Both the position numbers and the translations under genes were made by a program. 64,000 bases of DNA from Brachyspira hampsonii (GTDB taxonomy: Bacteria; Spirochaetota; Brachyspiria; Brachyspirales; Brachyspiraceae): contig NZ_CP019914.1 of the NCBI RefSeq assembly GCF_002214805.1, forward strand, positions 1,426,001-1,490,000. Reading direction: 5' to 3'. The notes under the pieces are model-generated. The model was not told where the DNA came from, made no database searches, and saw only the letters and a program-made list of their open reading frames with translations. Numbering within the stretch: the stretch's first letter is position 1; each line of letters opens with the position of its first letter. Positions 27,833 to 36,034 of the stretch are shown here, in pieces.

Positions 27833-29038
27833 ATGAAAAAAGTTTTATTGACAGCTATGGCTTTATTAACTATAGCTAGTGCATCTGCTTTCGGTATGTA
27901 TGGCGACAGAGATTCTTGGATTGACTTTTTAGTACATGGTAATCAATTAAGAGCTAGAATGGATCAATTCGGATTTGTTTTGGGCAACGGTACTATTAAA
28001 GGTACTTTCGGCTTCAGATCTCAGGCTGCAACAACTGCATTAGGAAACATACTTAGAACAGGTAATACAGGTGCTGTAGATTTAACAACAACTATTTCTG
28101 CTGGTATAGGCTACACTTCTGAGCCTTTCGGTATAGGTTTAGGCTACAACTATACTCATATACATGACAGATTAGGTGTTCATACTCCTGTACTTATGAT
28201 TAATGCTTTAAATAACAATTTAAGAATAGCTGTTCCTGTACAAATAGCTACTTCTCATAATCCTTTAAATAAGATTGCTTATAATGGTGCTCCAGATAAC
28301 ACTGAAAAAGATTATTTAGGAATAAGTACTGATATTCAAATAAGATACTATACAGGAATAGATGCTTTCAATGCTATAAGAGTATATTTCAAATATGGAC
28401 AAGCTTCATACAAAAATAGAGTTACTACAGATCCTGAAACATATTCTGATGTTATGGCTCAGTCAGTTGGTTTTGAAACTAGATTCTATTTCTTAAATAC
28501 TCCTCTTGGAAATGTAACTATCAATCCATTCCTTAAAGTTGCTTTCAATACTTCTTTAAAAGGAAAAGCAACAGATAATCAAGTTAGAGCTGGCGGTGTT
28601 GGAGATGGTACAATTACAGGTGGCTATTATAGTTACAGCTATAACGATTATTCTGAAAAATATGAATGGGAAAAAAGCCCTTATGATGTAACTGTTCAAG
28701 CTGTATTAGGAATAACTGCTAACAGCGATATAGTAACTCTTTATGTTGAGCCTTCTTTAGGCTATAAAGCTACTTACAGTGGAAAATCTAAATATACTTA
28801 TACTGTTGCTGGTGAGACAAGAACTACCACAAGTGATGATCCTAAAGTAATACATAACTTAGCTTGGGGAGCTTATACAGAACTTTATATAAGACCTGTT
28901 CAAGACTTAGAATGGTACTTCGAAATGGATGTTAATAACAATACTGATTATGCTATTGGTAATGATACTTACAATGGTGTTCCTGTTAAATTCGCAGCTA
29001 CTACAGGTATAACTTGGTACTTACCTGCTTTCAATTAA
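27833..29038 (+). CDS. Variable surface protein, Vsp family, copy 4
   Basis: A 401-residue Vsp protein, the longest intact copy. The signal peptide MKKVLLTAMALLTIASASAFG and the first about 60 residues are almost identical to Vsp2. Extra length lies in surface-type loops near residues 240-275 (GVGDGTITGGYYSYSYNDY) and 325-345 (threonine-rich). The C-terminus is TGITWYLPAFN. It is likely an outer-membrane surface antigen. TTTAGGAG lies 10 bases before ATG 27833. It is expressed behind the long structured leader. Confidence 0.95.
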   Translation: MKKVLLTAMALLTIASASAFGMYGDRDSWIDFLVHGNQLRARMDQFGFVLGNGTIKGTFGFRSQAATTALGNILRTGNTGAVDLTTTISAGIGYTSEPFGIGLGYNYTHIHDRLGVHTPVLMINALNNNLRIAVPVQIATSHNPLNKIAYNGAPDNTEKDYLGISTDIQIRYYTGIDAFNAIRVYFKYGQASYKNRVTTDPETYSDVMAQSVGFETRFYFLNTPLGNVTINPFLKVAFNTSLKGKATDNQVRAGGVGDGTITGGYYSYSYNDYSEKYEWEKSPYDVTVQAVLGITANSDIVTLYVEPSLGYKATYSGKSKYTYTVAGETRTTTSDDPKVIHNLAWGAYTELYIRPVQDLEWYFEMDVNNNTDYAIGNDTYNGVPVKFAATTGITWYLPAFN

Positions 29039-29815
29039 TTTAGAAAGTTAACTAGAGAATATATATAACTACGAAGGGGGGCTTTAATGCCCTCCTTTTT
29101 TTATTGGCGTTTTATAATTTTTTTTCAATAAACTTATAAAAAAATTCCTGCCTTTAGCTTATTTAGTTAAAAATGTTTGTTTAATTAAAGGGTGGGCGGG
29201 CGGGCTAATTAAAGCTATAAAAAATGTTAGGCTTTACTTTTATATTAGTCCGTATTTCTACTGCGGTATGATTTAATCTGCTTTCTATTTTAGGTATTAA
29301 CTAGAGAATATATGATTTACAAGTGTGAATTTAAAAACTCCTTTCTATTAGCATTTATAATTATTTCAATAACCTTATAAAAAAATTCCTACCTTTAGGC
29401 TCATTTAGTTAAAAATGTTTGTTTAGCTAAGGGGTGGGCGGGATAATTAAAGCTATAAAAAATGTTAGCCTTTATTTTTATATTAAGCCGTATTTCTACT
29501 GCGGTATGGTTTAATCTGCTTTCTATTTTAGGTATTAACTAGAGAATATATGATTTACAAGTGTGAATTTAAAAACTCCTTTCTATTAGCATTTATAATT
29601 ATTTCAATAAACTTATAAAAAAATTCTTAGCTTTAGCTCATTTAGTTAAAAATATTTGTTTAACTAATGGGTGGGCGGGCGGGATAATTAAAGCTATAAA
29701 AATGTTAGGCTTTATTTTTATATTAAGCCGTATTTCTACTGCGGTATGATTTAATCTGCTTTCTATTTTAGGTATTAACTAGAGAATATATAATTACAAG
29801 GTGGCTTTAAGCATC
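29026..29815 (+). repeat. Tandem about 239-bp repeats, each opening with a vsp 3'-end remnant
   Basis: Units start at 29026 (the true vsp4 end), 29278, 29516 and 29756 (partial), with periods of 252, 238 and 240 bp. Each later unit opens with ctgctttctattttaggtat, a decayed form of the vsp end ctgctttcaattaatt. Each complete unit then holds the TAGTTAAA-type hairpin, a G-run, and a tail around tgttaggctttatttttat. GGGTGGGCGGGCGGG occurs at 29190-29204 and 29669-29683, and GGGGTGGGCGGG at 29431-29442. A vsp terminator is at 29074-29107 in the first unit only. The 29278-29951 stretch contains no gene. Confidence 0.8.
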
Positions 29816-29876
29816 ATTTTTTTATTTGAATTTTTTATCAATTTTATAGTAAATTGAATGAAACAAAAATTATATA

Positions 29877-29905
29877 TTTACATTTAAAAAATATTACTAT
29901 ACAAT
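29877..29905 (+). promoter_or_regulatory. vsp5 promoter (vsp3-like)
   Basis: TTTACA (29877-29882) with TACAAT (29900-29905), 17 bp apart, in a context shared with vsp3 (atttacatttaaaaa then attacta). The promoter and the GGAG site at 29940 are intact although the gene is broken. Confidence 0.55.
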
Positions 29906-29951
29906 GTAATGTAATGAATAAAAAACATTTAATATTTATGGAGAAAATAAG

Positions 29952-31104
29952 ATGAAAAAAATTTTATTAACCGCTATAGCTCTATTGACTATGGCAAGTG
30001 CATCAGCATTCGCTATGTATGGCAGAGGTGATTCATGGATTGACTTTTTAGTACATGGCAACCAATTCAGAGCTAGAATGGACCAAATAGGATTTGTTTT
30101 AGGTAATAATACTATTAAAGGTACTTTTGGTTTTAGAGCTAATTCTATTAACTTAAATAATTGAGGCAATATACTTAGCGGTAATACCGGAAGTGTTAAA
30201 TTAGATTCAACTATTTCTGCTGGTATAGGCTACACTTCTGAGGCTTTTAGTATAGGTGTTGGTTATAACTATACTTTGGCAACTGATAATTTGGACGACA
30301 GATATATAGGCGTACATACTCCTGTACTTATGGTTAATGCTTTAAATAACAATTTAAGAATATCTATACCTATACAAGTAGCTGTAAAAGATTATGGTTC
30401 TGGTAATAATAAAGCAACATATACAGGCGTAGCTTTCAATAATATACAGTTAAGATACTATACAGGCATAGATGCTTTCAATGCTATAAGATTATATTTA
30501 TATTATAGAAATTCTACACTTAAATTTCATGATATTACTTTTAATTCAGAAATTTTTGGCTTCCAAACAAGATTCTACTTCTTAAATACTCAAATAGGAA
30601 ATGTAACTGTTAATCCTTATTTGAAAGTTGCATTTGATACTGCTTTAAGAGGCGGACTAGCTAAATCTGGTGTCTACACATATACAATTGAGGATTTTGG
30701 TAACTTGTTTATGGAAAATAGTATGAAACAATCAGTTATATATGACAAAAGTGCTTATAAAGTATCAGTTGCTGCTGTATTGGGTATAACTGCTAACAGT
30801 GATATAGTTACTTTATGTTGAACCTTCTTTAGGTTATACTGCTACTTATGATGGAAAACTAAGAGCTAACGCTTTTGGTGTTCCTACTGATCCTAAAGTA
30901 ATACATAGCTTAGCTTGGGGTGCTTATACAGAGCTTTATATCAGACCTACTCAAGACTTAGAATGGTACTTTGAGATGGATGTTAATAACAGCGGAACAA
31001 AACAAGGTTATACAGATGCAAACGATAATTTTACAGGAAGCGGTATTCCTGTATACTTTGAAACTACTACAGGTATAACTTGGTATTTACCTGCTTTCAA
31101 TTAA
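29952..31104 (+). pseudogene. Variable surface protein, Vsp family, copy 5, broken
   Basis: The frame reads as a full Vsp protein (signal peptide MKKILLTAIALLTMASASAFA, MYGRGDSWIDFLVHGNQFRARMDQ ... TGITWYLPAFN), but TGA at 30162-30164 stops it after 70 codons. Near 30815 two bases are missing relative to the other copies (ACTTTATGTT against ACTCTTTATGTT), which shifts the TLYVEPSLGY segment. The region between and after both lesions remains clearly vsp-like and has its own unique middle sequence. It could act as a donor of variable sequence. Terminator at 31139-31167. Confidence 0.9.
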
Positions 31105-31138
31105 TTAGAAAGTTAACTAGAGAATATATATAACTTAC

Positions 31139-31167
31139 AAGGGGGGAATTAAAGCCCTCCTTTTTTA
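31139..31167 (+). terminator. vsp5 terminator
   Basis: AGGGGGGAATT/AAAGCCCTCCT hairpin with a T-run, a weakened version of the vsp terminators. Confidence 0.65.
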
Positions 31168-31307
31168 TTAGCCTTTATAATTATTTCAATAGGCTTATAA
31201 AAATTCCTACCTTTAAGCTCATTTAGTTAAAAATGTTTGTTTAATTAAAGGGCGTATAATGAAAACTACATGCTTTACTTTTATGTTTTTTTTAATATAA
31301 TATAATT

Positions 31308-32285
31308 ATGGACGGTTTCAAAAAATTAGAACAATTATTCAAAGAACCTATTACCATTGATAATATTAATAGGATTAATGACTGCTTTATACGATACTTA
31401 TTTTCTGCTGATGGTTCTGAAAGTATAGTGCTGAGCTTTATAAACTCTGTTATGAAAGATTTAGACTTTGAAACTTTCGTAAAAGTAGAAATATTAACCC
31501 CTTTCAGCCTCTCAAAATATTTAAAATCAAAAGAATCTATAATGGACATAAGATGCGTTACTGAAAGCGGAGAGGTTGTAATTATAGAGATACAGCTTCA
31601 AGGAAATAATGAATTTATTTACAGAAGTTTATTTTATTGGGCTAAAGGCTATAGTGTGATGCTTGATAAGGGTGAAGATTATAATAAACTTCAGGCTTTA
31701 ATCATCATTAATATTTTAGATTTTAAATTAATAGAAAATATTGATGATATACATACATGCTATGTGCTTAAAGAAATAAAGCATAATAATATTTTAACAG
31801 ACCATTGTCAAATACATTTCCTAGAGCTTCCAAAGTTTAGTAATAATACCGATATAAAAAATATAAAGAAAGAATTTTTGTCTTGGATAAAATTTTTTAA
31901 GGGGGAAGATATGAAAACATTATTAAAAGAAGATACAGTTTTTGAATTAGTAAAAGAGAAATCAGAATCTTTTCTTTGCGATAATCCATTAATCGATACC
32001 TACAAACGAAAAGAGATAGATGAATATTTTAATAAAAGAATGCTTGACTATGAAATAAAAAACGCTATGAATAAAGGAATTCAGCAAGGTATAGAGCAGG
32101 GCATAGAAAAAGGTATAAAGCAAGGTATAGAAAAAGGCATAGAACAGGGTATAGAACAGGGCATAGAGCAAGGTATAGAAAAGAGTAAAATTGAAATAGC
32201 AAGTAATCTCAAAAAATCAGGAATAGATATTAAAATAATAAATGAAAATACAGGATTAAGCATAGAGCAAATAGAAAAGCTATAA
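31308..32285 (+). CDS. Rpn-family recombination-promoting nuclease / PD-(D/E)XK nuclease-transposase
   Basis: A 325-residue protein of the Rpn/YhgA-like (PDDEXK-family) group. NDCFIRYLFSADGSESIVLSFINSVM is the N-terminal signature; the nuclease core is MDIRCVTESGEVVIIEIQLQ (Asp and Glu-x-Gln), followed by FIYRSLFYWAKGYS. Rpn proteins are DNA nucleases that stimulate RecA-independent recombination in E. coli. The C-terminus has nine GI(E/Q/K)(Q/K) tetrapeptide repeats (about residues 256-291), as in many Rpn proteins. An in-frame ATG at 32067, just before the repeats, could give a short C-terminal form like the intragenic antitoxins described for E. coli RpnA. It directly follows the vsp array. 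Confidence 0.88.
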   Translation: MDGFKKLEQLFKEPITIDNINRINDCFIRYLFSADGSESIVLSFINSVMKDLDFETFVKVEILTPFSLSKYLKSKESIMDIRCVTESGEVVIIEIQLQGNNEFIYRSLFYWAKGYSVMLDKGEDYNKLQALIIINILDFKLIENIDDIHTCYVLKEIKHNNILTDHCQIHFLELPKFSNNTDIKNIKKEFLSWIKFFKGEDMKTLLKEDTVFELVKEKSESFLCDNPLIDTYKRKEIDEYFNKRMLDYEIKNAMNKGIQQGIEQGIEKGIKQGIEKGIEQGIEQGIEQGIEKSKIEIASNLKKSGIDIKIINENTGLSIEQIEKL

Positions 32286-32290
32286 TACTA

Positions 32291-34450
32291 TTAAAATATT
32301 TTATAGCTTTCTATATATATTCTAGCATCTTCGCTTCCCCCGAAACGATTAACTTTCAATTTATAAATAATATCTATATAATCAGATGATAATAATTTGT
32401 CAGCCTCCTCATCGCTTTTATCCCACATAATAGCATTAACTTTTTTATTATCCTGTAATAATTCAAGCCTTAAATGTATTTTATTATTTTTTTTCATTTT
32501 ATTGATGCTATTAACTTTAACTTTTTTAGACATAAATAAAGGCTCTTCATTTCCGCATCCGTAAGGCTCAAACAATTCCAACAATCTTGCAAATTTTATA
32601 TCTATCTCTTTAAAACTAAGCTCCATATCAAATACATCATCATTTTTTTCAGTTTGGAAATTCTGATTTGATGCATACTTTATTATCTTACTCTGAAACT
32701 TCTCAAAATTATCCGTATTCAAAGTAAATCCGGCAGCATTCTTATGACCTCCGAATTTAGTTAAATAAATATTGGCATACTCAAGCATATCTCTTGCATT
32801 ATCCTCTCCCCTACTCCTTATGCTTCCTATACAAATACCCTCATCGCTCTCATGCATAATCACTGCAGTTTTTCCGTATTCGCTCAATACCTTTCCAGCA
32901 ATAAGTCCTGTAAGCCCCTGCTCTATCTTTTTACTTTTTACCACTATAATAGGCAAATCTAAACAGCTATTAGCCTTTATATATTCATTTACAATAGTAA
33001 AATTAGATTCAGTCAAAGATTTTCTAGTCTCATTCATATTGTAAACTTCATTTGATAAAGTCAAAGCCTCCTCTTTTATCTCGCATGTAAGGAGTTTTAA
33101 CGCTGTTTCAGGGCTTCCCATTCTTCCAGCCGCATTTATAAAAGGAGCAAGCCTCCAGCTTATAGCCTGAGTATCTATCTTTGTATTTAATAAATTAATT
33201 CTCTCAAGTATAATATTATATCTAATATGGCTAGGCTTTTCTAATTCTTTTAAAGCACATTTCACATAAGCCCTATTTTCTTCTATAAGCGGCACAACAT
33301 CAGCAACACTGCCGAATAATACAAGTATAGACTTCTTCTTTATATAACTGTGAAGCTGTTTCTGACTTATATAAAATAGCCTTCTGAATATTTCCATTTT
33401 TATAATTAAATCTCTATACTCTATATTATCATATCTGTAAATATTAACATTAAGAGCCAAAGCAAAATCATCTAAAGTCTTTGTTGTTTTTATATTAACA
33501 TTACCGTATTTAGCACCTAATTGAAGCAGATCATATACATTGTCATATTCAGGCAAATATATTTCATATTTCCCATAAAGATGAATAAGCCTTTTTAATC
33601 GGTCTTCTCCGCCTGTAAGCACCAATACGCAGCCGTCGCCTTCAAACATATAACTAGCAAGCTCTTCTAAAACCTCATCTTCGCTCATAAGCTCATCATA
33701 ATAATCAGCATATATTGACTTATAGCGATTATCACTATTAATAAGCTCAAACCCAAATACCTCATCGCTTATAACAAAGTTAGTAGATTTCAAAGCCCTT
33801 ATTCTTTTTAATACATTTTTAGACCTATCAATCTCATAATCCAATACTATTATATCCTTATTATATAACTTGGTATAAGAAAACACGAAAGCCTGCATAA
33901 GTTTAAAAGCAACCGCACAGCCTGAAAAATTCTTCGACACAAAACCTGTATTTGAAATTTTAGGATTAAATACCGCATAAGCATTCGGAAGTATCTCCGG
34001 TATATCATGATGATCTGTTACTATAATATCTATTGATAAATCCCTTGCAAACTCCACTTCTTCAGCATTAGATATACCGCAGTCAACTGTTATAATAAGG
34101 CTTATACCTGAATTGGCATATTCCTCTATAACTGCCTTAGAAAGTCCGTATCCTGTTGTATGATTAGGTACAAATGCCTCAACATTCTTTGTAACCATTT
34201 TTAATGTATTGTATATAATAGATGCAGCTGTTATACCGTCTGCATCTTTATCACCATATATTAATATCTTCTCATCATTTTCTATAGCTTCTTTTACTCT
34301 GTCTACAAATACATTAATATCCCTTATATTAAAAGGATTAGACAGTGAATATATATCCTGAAAAAAGAAATCATAAATATCTTCTTTTGAAGTTATACCC
34401 CTTAATTTTAAAAGTTCTAATATTGATGTATTTAAGTTATTTATATCCAT
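32291..34450 (-). CDS. recJ: Single-stranded-DNA-specific exonuclease RecJ with a central insertion
   Basis: A 719-residue DHH/DHHA1 protein. Phosphoesterase motifs: DKDADG (67-72), TVDCGIS (121-127), DHHD (147-150), GSVADVVPL (380-388), and the DHHA1 KFGGHKNAAGF. RecJ degrades single strands 5' to 3' in the RecF pathway and mismatch repair. Between VAFKLMQAF and the VADVVPL motif, where typical RecJ has about 25-30 residues, this protein has about 185 (roughly 190-375), so it is some 150 residues longer than usual. The insert is not recognised. It converges with the Rpn gene, 5 bp apart. Confidence 0.93.
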   Translation of the reverse strand: MDINNLNTSILELLKLRGITSKEDIYDFFFQDIYSLSNPFNIRDINVFVDRVKEAIENDEKILIYGDKDADGITAASIIYNTLKMVTKNVEAFVPNHTTGYGLSKAVIEEYANSGISLIITVDCGISNAEEVEFARDLSIDIIVTDHHDIPEILPNAYAVFNPKISNTGFVSKNFSGCAVAFKLMQAFVFSYTKLYNKDIIVLDYEIDRSKNVLKRIRALKSTNFVISDEVFGFELINSDNRYKSIYADYYDELMSEDEVLEELASYMFEGDGCVLVLTGGEDRLKRLIHLYGKYEIYLPEYDNVYDLLQLGAKYGNVNIKTTKTLDDFALALNVNIYRYDNIEYRDLIIKMEIFRRLFYISQKQLHSYIKKKSILVLFGSVADVVPLIEENRAYVKCALKELEKPSHIRYNIILERINLLNTKIDTQAISWRLAPFINAAGRMGSPETALKLLTCEIKEEALTLSNEVYNMNETRKSLTESNFTIVNEYIKANSCLDLPIIVVKSKKIEQGLTGLIAGKVLSEYGKTAVIMHESDEGICIGSIRSRGEDNARDMLEYANIYLTKFGGHKNAAGFTLNTDNFEKFQSKIIKYASNQNFQTEKNDDVFDMELSFKEIDIKFARLLELFEPYGCGNEEPLFMSKKVKVNSINKMKKNNKIHLRLELLQDNKKVNAIMWDKSDEEADKLLSSDYIDIIYKLKVNRFGGSEDARIYIESYKIF

Positions 34451-34592
34451 AATTTATCTTTATCACTTATATAATAATTCTAAAATAGTATATTTTATTT
34501 ATGATATTCTTTCAAGTGCTATATATTTTAATTGAGTTTTTTCGATATTATTATAATATAAAACAATAATATAAAATATAAGGTTTTAATTT

Positions 34593-35771
34593 ATGGCTGA
34601 AAAGGATATTAACAATTTTTTTAATAAGGCTTATGATGCTTTTAAAAATAAGAATTATAACTTAGCAATAGAATATTTTTCTGAAGTTATAAAATTAGAT
34701 TCAACTATTTACGAAGCATACTATAACAGAGCAAATGCAAAAGCAAATATAGATAATGAAAATTCATATAAAAGTGCGGTAGAAGATTATACTTGGGCTT
34801 TAAAATTAAATGATAAATTTGCAGCAGCATATTATAACAGAGGAATCATAAACAGAAGTTTAGGTAATACTGAAAATGCTTTGAAAGATTTTGACAAGGC
34901 AATAGAGCTTAATTATAATCTTGAAGAGGCTTATTATGTAAGGGCAAATACAAAAGCTAGTTTGAAAGACTATAAAGGCTCTATAGAAGATTATAACAAG
35001 GCTATTGAAGTTTATCCTCATTTCGCTGATGCTTATTATAATAGGGCTTTATCTAAAAATGCACTTGGAGAATATAAAGAAGCTATAAAAGATTATGACA
35101 AAGCAATAGAATATAATTCTCACTTTATTGATGCATACAATAATAGGGGAAATGTAAAAGAAAAACTTGGCAATTATAATGAAGCTATAGATGATTATAC
35201 AAATGCAATTCATATCAACAGAGAGTTTGCAGATGGGTATTTCAACAGAGCAAATGCTAAATTTCATATAAAAGATTATAAAGGTGCTGTAGAAGACTTT
35301 GATGAATTAATAAAGATTGCTCCAAATTATTTAAAAGCATATTTAAATAGAGGAATAATTGCTATGACTATGGAAGCATATCAGGAGGCTATTAAAGACT
35401 TTGATAAAGTGATAGAATTAGATCCGAATATTGCCGATGCATATTATAATAAAGCAGTAGCTCTTAATCATTTAGGAATATATGATGAGGCTATACTTTA
35501 TTATGATCAAGCTATAAAATTAAATCCTGATTATTCTGAAAGCTATTTCAACAGAGGAATTTCAAAATCAAAAACGGCATATACAAAAAAAGACAAAATA
35601 AACAAAGATGAATACAATAAACTAATAAAAGAATCTGAAGATGATTTTGATAAAGCATATGATTTAGCTAATGAGCATATAAAGAATATCATTTCTGAAG
35701 GTCTTAAAAAATTATCTTTTCTTAATATGGAAGCTGCTGAAAATTTCTGTAAAAAGCATAATATTAATTGA
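34593..35771 (+). CDS. Tetratricopeptide repeat protein
   Basis: A 392-residue protein made of about nine or ten TPR units of 34 residues with the standard pattern (for example NYNLAIEYFSEVIKLDSTIYEAYYNRA, then GNTENALKDFDKAIELNYNLEEAYYVRA, each ending in AYYNRG/N). The last 70 residues are a charged helical cap. No signal peptide or catalytic domain is present; a protein-binding scaffold is likely. AAGG lies upstream of ATG 34593. Confidence 0.9.
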   Translation: MAEKDINNFFNKAYDAFKNKNYNLAIEYFSEVIKLDSTIYEAYYNRANAKANIDNENSYKSAVEDYTWALKLNDKFAAAYYNRGIINRSLGNTENALKDFDKAIELNYNLEEAYYVRANTKASLKDYKGSIEDYNKAIEVYPHFADAYYNRALSKNALGEYKEAIKDYDKAIEYNSHFIDAYNNRGNVKEKLGNYNEAIDDYTNAIHINREFADGYFNRANAKFHIKDYKGAVEDFDELIKIAPNYLKAYLNRGIIAMTMEAYQEAIKDFDKVIELDPNIADAYYNKAVALNHLGIYDEAILYYDQAIKLNPDYSESYFNRGISKSKTAYTKKDKINKDEYNKLIKESEDDFDKAYDLANEHIKNIISEGLKKLSFLNMEAAENFCKKHNIN

Positions 35772-35817
35772 AAATTGATTATGATGCTTTAAACTTAAAA
35801 AAATCTTGGGTGGGTGC

Positions 35818-36010
35818 TAATAAATTCTAATTTAACAATAAAAAAATAATGATTTTGATTGCAGATTAAAATTATAAATATATAGGGTGGGCAAATGTAA
35901 TTAAACTTTAAAACTTAATTACATACCCCGCCCTTTATATTTAAAAGCTATATTTACAATTAAGAAATTTATTAATATTTAAAGTTTAAATTATAAAAGC
36001 ATGCCCGCCC
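35818..36010. repeat. Modular intergenic repeat, copy c (B'-A'-A-B)
   Basis: Boxes B' gggtggg 35818-35824, A' gggtggg 35885-35891, A ccccgccc 35926-35933 and B cccgccc 36004-36010; C boxes are absent. A' and A are joined by an inverted repeat (atgtaatta ... taattacat), giving a hairpin with a G/C clamp. It lies between convergent gene ends. Confidence 0.75.
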
Positions 36011-36034
36011 AAGTTTTATTTAAGTAAATAAACT

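Noticed and set aside
23453-29683. vsp downstream G-runs as copies of boxes A/B of the modular repeat
   Set aside because: The G tracts look alike, but the vsp blocks lack box C and the fixed spacing, so I treat them as separate elements.
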